Of a stretch of 22,554 bases of DNA, positions 7,163-14,826 are shown in pieces. The notes under the pieces are model-generated. The model was not told where the DNA came from. It did not search any database and saw only the letters and a list, made by a program, of their open reading frames with translations. The DNA is taken from IMG/VR virus record IMGVR_UViG_3300021090_000110, positions 1 through 22,554 of that record; one strand, 5' to 3'. Position 1 is the stretch's first letter, and each line of letters starts with the position of its first letter. Both the position numbers and the translations under genes were made by a program. Source of the DNA: a virus.

Positions 7163-8617
7163 ATGACCACAAAATCACGCATACCCCTGCCGCCTGTGCC
7201 AACCACACGGATGACCAAGAATCAAATCATCCAAACCTATCAAAACGTAATGGCCGTCTTCGAGCGTACTGCGCTGGCCGGCAGCCTCGGCCAAACATTC
7301 GGAGGGGATCGTGACATGTACCAAATACTAGGGTGGAAAAAGCGGCTTGAATTTCAGGACTATCTTGATCTGTATGATCGCAACGGCATGGCCGCGAGAG
7401 TCGTGGATGCGCTGGCCGACGAAAGCTGGCGGCTTGCGCCTGAAATGACGGATGGTGATATTCAGAGTGGTGATGAGGACGAGGACAAGCTGACTGAATT
7501 CCTGACATCATGGAATGAAATGGCGGAGCGGCTTGATCTGTGGAGTATCTTCAATGATCTGGATACCGCGCTGGGCATCAGCCGCTATGCCGTGATCCTG
7601 CTGGGCGCGCCCGGCAAACTTGACTCACCCCTCGCCCGTGCAGTGACTATCAACTATCTGCAAGTGTATGATGAGGGACAGGCAAAAATTTCCACAACAG
7701 ATCGGGATATAAACTCACGACGCTATGGAATGCCCACCATGTACAACATTACCTTTGAGGATGGCGGGCAAAGCCGGCCAGTGCATTTCACACGGGTCAT
7801 CCACTGCAAGGAAGGGCGCGGACGATCCAGAGTCTATGGCATTCCACGACTGAAGAAGTCCTATAACTATCTCTCCGATCTGGAGAAAGTGGTCGGCTCA
7901 TCGAGCGAGGCGTTCTGGTTGTTGATCCGCAAGGGTCTTATCATCTCCGCGAAAGAGGGGATGCAGTTGCCCACCAAGGGATCACCCGACTATGAGGATA
8001 TGCAGGCCGAGATCAGTGAATGGGAACATCAATTACGGCGCGTCATGCGCGTGAAAGGCATGGATGTGACAGACCTGGGAGCGCAGGTGGTGGATGGCAA
8101 GGCGCAACACGACCTGCTCATCACGGATATAGCCGGCACCAACGGAATGCCACAAAGAGTCCTGGTCGGGTCCGAGCGCGGCGAACTTGCATCTACACAG
8201 GATGACTCAAATTGGGCCGGCGTGGTCGCAGCCCGCCAGCATCAGGAATGTGAAAAGTGGGTCAAGGACTATGCACGCACCCTGATTGCATTAGGCACAT
8301 TACCCAAGCCCAACGGTAAAATGGGGGTAAAATGGCAGGAGCTGTTCAAGTTGACAGCGATGGATCGCGCTATTATTGCAGATAAGGTTGCGGCCACAAT
8401 TGTACACATCACCAATGGGGCACCAGAAACAGCAGTGGACATTGCCGAATTCATGAAGGAGCATTTCAATTACATCCTTCCAAAGAACGCGACCACGCCC
8501 AAAGCAACCGCACCTGTTGTCATCAAAAAAATTCCCAACTCGACGCCTCCCGGTAGTAATGGCGGCGGGTTGAAGGGCAAACAAACCTCACAATTGATTG
8601 AGGACGCCATAGGATAA
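7163..8617 (+). CDS. Portal protein, DUF1073 family
   Basis: A 484-residue protein forming the dodecameric DNA gate at the capsid vertex. The match is to the DUF1073 portal group. Evidence includes an early Tyr/Arg-rich segment (LDLYDRNGMAARVVDALAD), a central VHFTRVIHC strand, then SYNYLSDLEKVVGSSSEAFW and later NGMPQRVLVGSERGELAST, the loop typical of these portals. AAGGAATTACC sets the start at 7163. An upstream ATG (7097) falls inside the leader stem-loop and is rejected. Some DUF1073 proteins are fused to an Acb1-like phosphoesterase. Here the C-terminus is a short Pro/Gly-rich tail and has no such domain. Confidence 0.85.
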   Translation: MTTKSRIPLPPVPTTRMTKNQIIQTYQNVMAVFERTALAGSLGQTFGGDRDMYQILGWKKRLEFQDYLDLYDRNGMAARVVDALADESWRLAPEMTDGDIQSGDEDEDKLTEFLTSWNEMAERLDLWSIFNDLDTALGISRYAVILLGAPGKLDSPLARAVTINYLQVYDEGQAKISTTDRDINSRRYGMPTMYNITFEDGGQSRPVHFTRVIHCKEGRGRSRVYGIPRLKKSYNYLSDLEKVVGSSSEAFWLLIRKGLIISAKEGMQLPTKGSPDYEDMQAEISEWEHQLRRVMRVKGMDVTDLGAQVVDGKAQHDLLITDIAGTNGMPQRVLVGSERGELASTQDDSNWAGVVAARQHQECEKWVKDYARTLIALGTLPKPNGKMGVKWQELFKLTAMDRAIIADKVAATIVHITNGAPETAVDIAEFMKEHFNYILPKNATTPKATAPVVIKKIPNSTPPGSNGGGLKGKQTSQLIEDAIG

Positions 8618-8627
8618 GGAGTCTGGC

Positions 8628-8903
8628 ATGGCTGGTGTTAATACTATCATTCGTGAATGGGTCAATAGCAGGGCAAAGCCTGATGAGAGTCGCGGGCACT
8701 TCCAATGCCCCGTGTGCATGGATACCTGGCAGATTGGTGAGGCAAGCCGGCACACAATTGAGTGTTGGGTGCCATTGTTGCAGGCCGACATCCCCGCTCA
8801 TGCTGATGTCAGTAAGGTTGGTGAGGGCGGTGATATTAAGCCAATCACTGACGGTAAGAAAGTCAAGGCAAAAGGCAAGGCTAGGGCAAAGGCTACACTG
8901 TAA
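8628..8903 (+). CDS. Small zinc-finger-like protein with basic tail
   Basis: A 91-residue protein starting MAGVNTIIREWVNSRAKPDE behind AAGGAGTCTGGC. CPVC (about residues 27-30) with RHTIEC (about 41-46) forms a likely C2HC zinc site. The last 18 residues are Lys/Ala-rich (KKVKAKGKARAKATL), a pattern suited to binding nucleic acid. It lies 10 bases after the portal gene. No family recognised. Confidence 0.6.
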   Translation: MAGVNTIIREWVNSRAKPDESRGHFQCPVCMDTWQIGEASRHTIECWVPLLQADIPAHADVSKVGEGGDIKPITDGKKVKAKGKARAKATL

Positions 8904-8912
8904 GGAGTCACC

Positions 8913-9353
8913 ATGCACTGTGCATATTGTCATAACGAATGGACGCCGGCCAAGTATCACCCAAAGACCTGTGCTTTTTGTGGTGCCACCAAGTCTGAAA
9001 AGGATTACGAGAAAAGTGACCCATTCTATTATACCGGCTACATCGTATGGAGTTTGCGAAGCACCGCCGGCGCATGGTGGGAATTCGTTTTTTATAAAGG
9101 TATCACCCATATTGGCACAGTGCGTTGGAGTCTACGGCGCATGATACAGTATGAGGAAGGTACGGACATCATGCCCTTCGTCTTGAGGGAACTGGAGTAC
9201 GACCTGGGTATTACGCAAACCCCTGTGATCGAGATCGACCTATCCAATCAAATTCACTTCGTTATGGATACAACGCGAATCGCCTTATTGGACAAGGATG
9301 GCATTGCCGATGAGATTGACAGGCTCATGGCAGACACATTCGGGAGGCTCTAA
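8913..9353 (+). CDS. Zinc-ribbon protein of unknown function
   Basis: A 146-residue protein starting MHCAYCHNEWTPAKYHPKTC. CAYC (3-6) and CAFC (20-23) form an N-terminal zinc ribbon of about 25 residues. The rest looks alpha/beta, with Trp-rich strands (YIVWSLRSTAGAWWEFVFY), an LEYDLG segment and a helical end. AAGGAGTCACC precedes ATG 8913, and the stop overlaps the next start as TAATG. Function unknown. Placed among structural genes but not recognisable as virion protein. Confidence 0.6.
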   Translation: MHCAYCHNEWTPAKYHPKTCAFCGATKSEKDYEKSDPFYYTGYIVWSLRSTAGAWWEFVFYKGITHIGTVRWSLRRMIQYEEGTDIMPFVLRELEYDLGITQTPVIEIDLSNQIHFVMDTTRIALLDKDGIADEIDRLMADTFGRL

Positions 9354-9853
9354 TGCGTCACTGTCTTCCCGATCCAGAAGCCCTTGAGAATCTAGGGTCA
9401 CATGTTACCGCCGCATATTCGTGCGAATATGATGACGGGAAACGGGTGAGAACAGAATTTGTCAGGCTGGGGGAGGATGGGAAAATATTCTTTATGTTCT
9501 GCGATTCATGCAAGGCGCAGATGAACGCGCAGGTACTTGAACCAATGGTCATGGGAGTCTTAAGTAATCGTCTGCCATCTATTGTAGAGCGCATCCTATC
9601 TGAAAAGATCACGCAGGTCGCGCAGAATGAAAAATTGATACAGGGCAATGGTGAACAAATGGTGTACCGCGATTTCATTCTTACCTGCCGGCCCGGTTTT
9701 GAAATGCCCCCAGTGGGTAGCGAGAACTACGTGAATCTACTCAATGAGATCGACAATTATATTGAGCATACCGGGAAAGTGTTGAGATTGCGGGGGCTGC
9801 AAATAGAAAAACTACAATCAGTTGTACCCCTAAAATCAGTGGATCTCTCATGA
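9353..9853 (+). CDS. Unknown phage protein with one CxxC
   Basis: A 166-residue protein starting MRHCLPDPEALENLGSHVTA, overlapping the previous stop (TAATG) and ending in an ATGA overlap. It has strands around KIFFMFCDSCKAQMNAQ (one CxxC near residue 50), then a helix-rich middle (RLPSIVERILSEKITQVAQN) and a C-terminal helical segment ending in LQSVVPLKSVDLS. There is no signal peptide or membrane helix. No family recognised. Confidence 0.55.
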   Translation: MRHCLPDPEALENLGSHVTAAYSCEYDDGKRVRTEFVRLGEDGKIFFMFCDSCKAQMNAQVLEPMVMGVLSNRLPSIVERILSEKITQVAQNEKLIQGNGEQMVYRDFILTCRPGFEMPPVGSENYVNLLNEIDNYIEHTGKVLRLRGLQIEKLQSVVPLKSVDLS

Positions 9854-10050
9854 CAGTCAAATTCATTGACGGCCCACTGGACGGTCAGTTACTTGTCATT
9901 CCCCCCAATTATGATGTGTGGAGGGTATCTGAAGTTCTGCTCGATATAAACGCGTGGGCATCCGCCCCGATCCCCATCAAACTCCATTACTATCACAGGG
10001 CTTTTGAAGGCTCTGTTTATTTCAAATATCAGGGAACTGTGTTGTCATGA
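9850..10050 (+). CDS. Small phage protein with FIDGPLDG start
   Basis: A 66-residue protein starting MTVKFIDGPLDGQLLVIPPN. Short phage proteins beginning with F/V-x-G-G-P-L-D-G and then a strand-rich Tyr-containing body are common in many tailed phages, and this one fits that pattern. It is probably a small beta-barrel. It is coupled on both sides by ATGA overlaps. No function is known to me for the group. Confidence 0.6.
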   Translation: MTVKFIDGPLDGQLLVIPPNYDVWRVSEVLLDINAWASAPIPIKLHYYHRAFEGSVYFKYQGTVLS

Positions 10051-10865
10051 AGAAGCCGGCCAACTGGCAACACTTCCCATTTCCAACCCGCACTGAAACC
10101 TACATCTTCATTCACGGGGACACGCCTGCATGGGAATACCTGGCGATTGAATTGTGGAATAAATCATCTGGCTACGCCGGCCTGCTCGGAGCGCGTCCCG
10201 TTGCCAGTGCGACCATTCATAGGGGAAAGGGGGAGACGGATTATGTCTATGACCCCATCCTCAAACAATATCACAATATGCGGACAGGCAAAGTGATTTC
10301 ATCAACCGATATACGCATGGCCGTGGCAAGAGTCAGTAATGATGTGCAGAAGCAGATGCGTGAACAGACTCACCAACTTCTAGCCGGCACGCTCATGTTC
10401 CTGATCTGGTACAACCGTTCCCGCGACTTGCTGTGGGCGCTTTATAAAGCTGTCTTCATTGTGAACGTCGGCGGCTTTCTGTTTGACAATCAGGCCATGC
10501 GAGACCTGTTTTATTTGTTGATCCTCGCACAGTTTGAACGCTTCGATGAATTTGCCATGCACCTCGGCAACATCCCTGAATTCACTGGTCATGAAATCGC
10601 ACGCGCCGGCTCGTATGGAAGATATGGAAACCCATTCAATCAAAATATCATCCTTGAACTTGGGGCAATGGATGGGGACGATCAGGCCAAGCGTATCCTT
10701 GGCCCCAACGAGAATCACTGCACCGATGCAAAGGAAATACGCGGCTGTGTCGAATTGGCCGGCCTTGGATGGATTCCAATACGGCAAATGACACCCCTTG
10801 GAGGTGCTGTCTGCCGTGCTCATTGTCTTTGTTCAATCATCACCCGCAAGAGTTTTGCCCCTTAG
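10047..10865 (+). CDS. Putative minor head protein (SPP1 gp7 / Mu gpF-like C-terminus)
   Basis: A 272-residue protein. The long helical middle (about 85-175) and the C-terminal part GPNENHCTDAKEIRGC with ELAGLGWIPI and CRAHCLCSI (Cys 225, 234, 256, 260, 262) match the general form of phage head-morphogenesis proteins. Those end in a Cys-rich block with ALAGxGWxPI and CRTNCxCSI. Such proteins are found beside the portal, join the prohead and may enter the capsid. The N-terminal third is not recognised and the usual family name may not apply to the whole chain. Start at ATG 10047 by ATGA overlap. Confidence 0.55.
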   Translation: MKKPANWQHFPFPTRTETYIFIHGDTPAWEYLAIELWNKSSGYAGLLGARPVASATIHRGKGETDYVYDPILKQYHNMRTGKVISSTDIRMAVARVSNDVQKQMREQTHQLLAGTLMFLIWYNRSRDLLWALYKAVFIVNVGGFLFDNQAMRDLFYLLILAQFERFDEFAMHLGNIPEFTGHEIARAGSYGRYGNPFNQNIILELGAMDGDDQAKRILGPNENHCTDAKEIRGCVELAGLGWIPIRQMTPLGGAVCRAHCLCSIITRKSFAP

Positions 10866-10876
10866 AGAGGTAGACA

Positions 10877-11116
10877 ATGAAAACATTTGAACCTGACAAG
10901 CGTAAGATACAAGTGCGTGGGCAGGGGGAGCGAAGCCCATTCTTATTCCTGTTCGACCCGAACAGACAGGAGATCGAGATCAAACACAGGGGCGTCACGT
11001 ATTGTCTGAAAGTACATGACCTGATCGAGTTCTCCAAGGGGGAACGCCTAGTCTTCCATGCGCCGGCTGGATTGGAAACCAGTGATGATGAGCCTATGCG
11101 CGGGTTGTTTGAATGA
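10877..11116 (+). CDS. 79-residue protein of unknown function
   Basis: Starts MKTFEPDKRKIQVRGQGERS behind AGAGAGGTAGACA and ends in an ATGA overlap with the DUF115-like gene. Predicted mostly beta-strand: FLFLFDPNRQEIEI, VTYCLKVHDLIEF and RLVFHAPAGLE. It may be a small beta-barrel partner of the following protein, judging only from the coupling. Confidence 0.5.
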   Translation: MKTFEPDKRKIQVRGQGERSPFLFLFDPNRQEIEIKHRGVTYCLKVHDLIEFSKGERLVFHAPAGLETSDDEPMRGLFE

Positions 11117-11898
11117 GTGATCGGCTTGATGATCCGGTTGGAGTCATGGCGCACGCCGGCAGGTATGCGGGTGGAACAGCCCTGATCGTGCTGGGCGGGC
11201 CATCCGCAAAATATTGGCAGGATATCTATGATGCCCTGCGTCCCGATGTACTGTTGGGAGTCAATGGGGTCAACTCCATAATCCCAATGTTGGACTATTG
11301 GCTATGTATCGAGAACATGCTTCGCACGGCTCGTCGTGCAAACCATGACCTGCGTGCCAAAGAATTCATGGAAATGCTCCAACGAACAGGTGCAAATGTG
11401 CGCTTGGTAAACCGCAAAAACATGCCCCTGATGAGAAATCGCAACGATGTCATTGCTGTGCAAAGGCGCGGGCCTTTCGAGGCAGATCAAGTGCCGGCAG
11501 ATTTCTCCTTCCGTGAGTATGGACCGGGGTTGATAAAAGGCGCGTTAATGAAAGATAGGAAAGCCATTGGAAATTTGAAATTACCCGTGGGAACAGTCGG
11601 CTTGCAAGCTATCCACATGGCCGGCATATTGGGATGTGCCCACGTGCACACCATCGGCTTCGATCTTTGCTTCAAAGAGGGAAATCACCATGCGTTCAAA
11701 TACCCACAATATGAGCCTAATAATTATTTCCTACCGGCCAACTTCACCAACTATGAGGGTCTCGTAACGATGCGGTTTTGGGTCGAGTCAGCGGAGTATC
11801 TGCTTGCCATAAAACCAATGATGGATAAAGTCGGCCTAGAGTGGACGGACCACTCCGATGGGTTGTTAGCTCTCATGAGGAGTCAGGTGGAGCAATGA
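11113..11898 (+). CDS. DUF115 / MptE-like Rossmann-fold protein
   Basis: A 261-residue protein. Near the N-terminus ALIVLGGPSAKYW (about 23-35) resembles the GxGPS nucleotide-binding loop of DUF115 (6-hydroxymethylpterin pyrophosphokinase MptE-like) proteins and of GT42 sialyltransferases. VLLGVNGVNSI follows as the next strand. The second hallmark is LPVGTVGLQAIHMAGILGCA then VHTIGFDLCF (about 157-187), the region that in both groups reads TSG..A..LG...I...G.D. The fold assignment is fair, but the exact substrate is not. With the two GT-B-like genes after it, a sugar- or nucleotide-sugar-related role is likely. It is coupled to its neighbours by ATGA overlaps. Confidence 0.6.
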   Translation: MSDRLDDPVGVMAHAGRYAGGTALIVLGGPSAKYWQDIYDALRPDVLLGVNGVNSIIPMLDYWLCIENMLRTARRANHDLRAKEFMEMLQRTGANVRLVNRKNMPLMRNRNDVIAVQRRGPFEADQVPADFSFREYGPGLIKGALMKDRKAIGNLKLPVGTVGLQAIHMAGILGCAHVHTIGFDLCFKEGNHHAFKYPQYEPNNYFLPANFTNYEGLVTMRFWVESAEYLLAIKPMMDKVGLEWTDHSDGLLALMRSQVEQ

Positions 11899-12176
11899 GA
11901 TTACCAATTAAAGCACTCAAGGAACTTTCTAAAACATACGGATATTCCCATGTGGTGATTTATGTGTATGACCAGGCCGGCAACATGTCACACGTCGCAA
12001 CCTATGGCCGCACCCTCCGAGAGTGCGATCAAGCCGCACAATTAGGAGACATGCTAAAAGATGCGCTCAAGTGGCCTGAAACACTACATGCCGTTCCTAA
12101 TAGAGTTAAGAAGTTGCAGGACAGGATCAAGGAATTGGAACAGGAACTCAGATCATATGAGATCACAGATGGGTAA
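11895..12176 (+). CDS. Small conserved phage protein (LPIKA-type)
   Basis: A 93-residue protein starting MRLPIKALKELSKTYGYSHV. It resembles a widespread phage family that opens with LPIKAAKEIAxKYGYxQVIIIA, continues with a G-x-HV-x-TYG turn and then ARxGDxLK. Here these are YSHVVIYVYD, SHVATYGRTL and AAQLGDMLKD. The C-terminus adds a basic/acidic coiled coil (RVKKLQDRIKELEQELRS). The function of the family is unknown to me. Start ATG 11895 overlaps the upstream stop as ATGA. Confidence 0.65.
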   Translation: MRLPIKALKELSKTYGYSHVVIYVYDQAGNMSHVATYGRTLRECDQAAQLGDMLKDALKWPETLHAVPNRVKKLQDRIKELEQELRSYEITDG

Positions 12177-12180
12177 CAGC

Positions 12181-13086
12181 ATGAGAAAATTCCTCTGCAC
12201 GCGAAACAGGGACAGCGCAGATGCTTATGTCACCGCATTATTGAATGCCGGCTTTATGGAAACCAAGAATCCGACAGAAGCAGACTTCTGGTTGTACGAC
12301 TACGAGCGTGACCATTATAATAAGACCCTGAATCTATTCAAAGACAAGCCCAAATTTATCTATCCTCACGTGCCCTATGGATGGTGGGTATGGGATGGCA
12401 TCTGCGCCGTGGATGACGTGTCCTGCAACTTCGTGGTCAGCGAGGGAGCCAAACAGGGGATGCGGTTGTATGGGTATCCTCATCCCATTGAAGTGTGCGG
12501 ATTTCCAAGATGTGAGCTGAGGCCATTCCAGCCGACACAAGGCATGAAACTTTTATTTGCACCCTCGCATACCCTCGGCAAAAGTGGCAAGTATCCCACT
12601 CCTGAATGTGTTGACTATCACCGGGCGGCAATGCGTCACATCATCGCCCTGAAAGATCACTTCGAGAGTGTCACTGTCCGCTATGCCTATGACCTGACGA
12701 CCAGCGGCTTCACGGAATTCGCACATGAATCAGGCATCACCTTTACGCGGGCGGAAGCCTTGAGTGTTTCCGATTCATTGAAAGCCATTGAGCAGGCCGA
12801 CATCATCATATCCTGCGGAACGTTCGGCTATCTTTCGCTTGCCATTGGAAAGCCCACGATCCTGTATGGAAACAGGACTCCCGCCTCCCGCGCCGGCAAG
12901 GTGAAGCATTATGCAAGCTATAAGCACCTGATCGACTTCCCCAAGCCCTTCGAGTCCCTGACCTTCGATGATGTGGCGAATGTCGGCCTGCAACCGGATC
13001 CCGAGGTGGAGCAGTGGAAAAGCCTTATGCTGGGCCAGCCTTTCAATGCAGAGAAGTTTATTTCAGTGGTAAGGGAGTTTGTATGA
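12181..13086 (+). CDS. GT-B-like glycosyltransferase, paralogue 1
   Basis: A 301-residue protein. The C-terminal half reads LKAIEQADIIISCGTFGYLS then LAIGKPTILYGNRTPASRAG (about 200-239). This is the layout of GT-B enzymes, where an Asp-Ile-Ile strand, a Ser/Thr turn and a G-K-P-T/V-I strand form the nucleotide-sugar site. The N-terminal half has a YPHVPYGWWVWDG loop, a SEGAKQGMRLYGYP segment and LLFAPSH at about 124-130. It shares these with the protein at 13365 (YPHAARPFVGWDG, AEGHIDVIRAYGY, ILFAPIH), so the two are tandem paralogues. An alternative start at 12169 adds four residues. Sugar and acceptor unknown. The stop forms ATGA with the next gene. Confidence 0.6.
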   Translation: MRKFLCTRNRDSADAYVTALLNAGFMETKNPTEADFWLYDYERDHYNKTLNLFKDKPKFIYPHVPYGWWVWDGICAVDDVSCNFVVSEGAKQGMRLYGYPHPIEVCGFPRCELRPFQPTQGMKLLFAPSHTLGKSGKYPTPECVDYHRAAMRHIIALKDHFESVTVRYAYDLTTSGFTEFAHESGITFTRAEALSVSDSLKAIEQADIIISCGTFGYLSLAIGKPTILYGNRTPASRAGKVKHYASYKHLIDFPKPFESLTFDDVANVGLQPDPEVEQWKSLMLGQPFNAEKFISVVREFV

Positions 13087-13361
13087 CAAAAATTGCATCC
13101 CCTGAACAGGTAAAAAACTATACACTTGACCTCTGCCCCATTTGTGGTGGTAGGGTTACATACGCCTGCCGCTGTCTACTAAATGAAAGAACGTGCGACA
13201 ATGGTCATCATTGGCGCAGGTTGGATGATGGGAGGGCGATCATGTGCAATAAGAACCATACTGATGAACAGCCTGAGTCCCTAGAAGATGGTATGTATCA
13301 TGTGGAATGGATCGACGCAGACACGATTCGCCTGACAAAACCACCTTCACCGGAAAGTTGA
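13083..13361 (+). CDS. Small zinc-ribbon protein between the paralogues
   Basis: A 92-residue protein starting MTKIASPEQVKNYTLDLCPI, with GGGAG seven bases before ATG 13083. CPIC (about 18-21), CRC (about 29-31), then CDNGHHW (about 38-44) and a last Cys give one or two zinc sites. It lies between two related GT-B-like genes. The downstream one has its own N-terminal zinc ribbon, so this small gene may be a free-standing version of that accessory domain. That link is inference. Confidence 0.55.
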   Translation: MTKIASPEQVKNYTLDLCPICGGRVTYACRCLLNERTCDNGHHWRRLDDGRAIMCNKNHTDEQPESLEDGMYHVEWIDADTIRLTKPPSPES

Positions 13362-13364
13362 TCC

Positions 13365-14426
13365 ATGCCGGCTTGTCCTTTTTGTCCTAGCCGTTATGCG
13401 AGTCTTGTGCGGAAGATGACCAATGTGGATTGCTATCGCTGTGTAAAATGTGGTAGGGAATTCATGGTATCAAAACCATCAAAGACGATCATCAGGACAA
13501 TGGGTGCACCGGGCAAGGGCTATTACATCTACCGACATCAGGGAAAAGAAATCCCGTTTGAAGAAGCCCTGTGCAACGCCGGCTACTGGAACACGGGAGA
13601 TATTAGCAAGGCCAGAATTGTACTCATGGATGTGGACACCGCCGGCAGAGTCGCACACTTTCAAAAAGACAAGACAAAGCTGTTTGTTTATCCCCATGCC
13701 GCAAGACCTTTTGTGGGTTGGGATGGACTCTTCACATCATCACAACACACGTCCGCAGCTTTCGTGTTCGCCGAGGGACATATTGATGTGATCCGCGCAT
13801 ATGGGTACAAGAAGCCATTACATCCTGTCGGGTGGGCATACAGTGAGATCAAGCCATTTGTGCCGGCCAGTGACCCAAAGAAAATATTGTTTGCACCCAT
13901 CCATCCAAACCGCAACGGCTGGCTGTCGGCAATGGATAAGAATATCAACAAGCGCACATACAAAATTCTGCTGGACATGATCGATACGCACGACATGAGT
14001 CTGACAGTCAGACTCATCAGAGGTCTGGATGCAAACGGGCTATGGAAGGATAACCGAGTCTGTTATGTGGAAGGTCAGACCAACACGAAGCAGATGGATG
14101 ATCTTGCACGCGCCGACATTGGGGTGAGCCATCAAACATACGCATGGATTGGTGTGGCATTGGGCCGGCCAATGGTGATGATGGGGGAAGGGGAAGCGCC
14201 TCGTAATGGTGGTAGTGAGGCGGATTTCAAACAGGTGAAGTCCTGGGACTTGTATCGTCACCTATTAGCCTTTCCGCTGGACATATTGAACACGGAAGAC
14301 CCTTACGGTCTTCTCGTGCAGGCATGTGAGAGTGATGAGTGTATCCGTGATTGGAAATCCCGCATGATCGGCAGCGAGACCTTTGATCCAAAAAAATTTA
14401 TCAGCGCAATGGAGATGTATCTATGA
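13365..14426 (+). CDS. Zinc-ribbon plus GT-B-like protein, paralogue 2
   Basis: A 353-residue protein. Residues 1-35 form a four-Cys zinc ribbon (CPFC at 4-7, CYRCVKC at 23-29). From about residue 53 the chain matches the 12181 protein. YYIYRHQGKEIPFEEAL leads into the acidic VLMDVD strand, then YPHAARPFVGWDG, AEGHIDVIRAYGY, KKILFAPIHP and DLARADIGVSHQTYAWIGVA before LGRPMVMMGEGEAP. Both proteins end in a WKSxMxG..F..KKFIS block. This fusion is absent from paralogue 1. GGAAAGTTGATCC precedes the ATG. Likely a sugar transferase with an added nucleic-acid- or protein-binding head. Acceptor unknown. Confidence 0.6.
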   Translation: MPACPFCPSRYASLVRKMTNVDCYRCVKCGREFMVSKPSKTIIRTMGAPGKGYYIYRHQGKEIPFEEALCNAGYWNTGDISKARIVLMDVDTAGRVAHFQKDKTKLFVYPHAARPFVGWDGLFTSSQHTSAAFVFAEGHIDVIRAYGYKKPLHPVGWAYSEIKPFVPASDPKKILFAPIHPNRNGWLSAMDKNINKRTYKILLDMIDTHDMSLTVRLIRGLDANGLWKDNRVCYVEGQTNTKQMDDLARADIGVSHQTYAWIGVALGRPMVMMGEGEAPRNGGSEADFKQVKSWDLYRHLLAFPLDILNTEDPYGLLVQACESDECIRDWKSRMIGSETFDPKKFISAMEMYL

Positions 14427-14674
14427 AACAACCAAAAAAAATGAACGTCATTATGGTCAACACCCCCATCCATGATTGGTTTGAGATATCCTATGCACAC
14501 TACCTAACCATCCCGCGCCTGGTGATGGAGTCCATGCCGGCTGAATGGCAGGAGAAGATGGTTGCGCTCTTGCAGGAAATGGATGACACCTTTGTTCGGC
14601 GGCTTCTAAGATTGCGCGGAGTTCTTCGATTGTGTAATCTCCGCTCAAATAGATTTCTCCGCTTTCACGAATGA
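14423..14674 (+). pseudogene. Phage gene truncated by the foreign insert
   Basis: Begins MKQPKKMNVIMVNTPIHDWF with an ATGA overlap to the GT-like gene. The N-terminal 57 residues (through QEMDDTF, base 14593) resemble a small phage family with VNTPxxxWFxxSYAxYLxxP and ESMPxEWQ, seen in many tailed phages and of unknown function to me. From 14594 the frame runs antisense through a minus-strand gene and gives an Arg/Leu-rich tail (VRRLLRLRGVLRLCN) unlike the rest. The break falls exactly at GTTCGGCGGC, so the native C-terminus was probably lost by insertion. I see no clear remnant of that C-terminus to the right of the insert. Confidence 0.65.
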
Positions 14675-14747
14675 CAGCAAACGGTTCGTCGCTCATTAGG
14701 TGTTTGCCACCCATGCGGCTTGTGTGTTCTTCAAAAATAATTGGCAT
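14457..14747 (-). CDS. Cassette-type small protein with chimeric C-terminus
   Basis: A 96-residue frame starting MPIIFEEHTSRMGGKHLMSD behind AAGGAAATAAC. The native part runs through SDEPFAVIRESGEIYLSG, a strand-rich segment, and the helix TIEELRAILEAAEQR (to about base 14594). Beyond that the frame enters antisense phage DNA and yields an Ala/Pro/Ser-rich tail that is not expected to be native. It may be a fusion product made by the insertion. Function not recognised. Its compact size and place before an attC-like box are typical of integron-cassette genes. Confidence 0.5.
   Translation of the reverse strand: MPIIFEEHTSRMGGKHLMSDEPFAVIRESGEIYLSGDYTIEELRAILEAAEQRCHPFPARAQPSSPAIQPAWTPSPGAGWLGSVHRISQTNHGWGC
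14594..14603 (-). repeat. attC-like core box at the left junction
   Basis: GTTCGGCGGC on the plus strand (GCCGCCGAAC on the minus strand). The same 10-mer occurs as GTTCGGCGGC at 15141-15150 and inverted as GCCGCCGAAC at 14767-14776 and 15370-15379. Here only the core box remains, followed directly by phage sequence. Confidence 0.55.
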
Positions 14748-14766
14748 GTTATTTCCTTCTCGGCGT

Positions 14767-14826
14767 GCCGCCGAACGGTCATGCTTTAGCGGCTTTGCGA
14801 CCCACACAGAAGTGGTACGCAAAGTT
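14767..14826 (-). repeat. Partial attC-like site 3
   Basis: GCCGCCGAAC (14767-14776) is followed by GGTCATGC, close to the GGTTATGC next to the AAC box of site 2. An adjacent stem CTTTGCG/CGCAAAG with inner CCAC/GTGG pairs completes an imperfect hairpin. The stop codon of the gene ending at 14779 lies inside it. The second core box is missing, so the site is degenerate or cut. Confidence 0.4.

Noticed and set aside
7163-8617. Two HxT triplets (HFT, HIT) in the portal as a possible 2H enzyme
   Set aside because: They lie in portal-conserved strands, not in the flanking context of 2H motifs, and the C-terminal region where Acb1-like domains are fused is only a short Pro/Gly tail.
8523-9110. 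Minus-strand open frame of 195 codons
   Set aside because: It runs through the portal end and two small plus-strand genes of the late operon, with no ribosome site.
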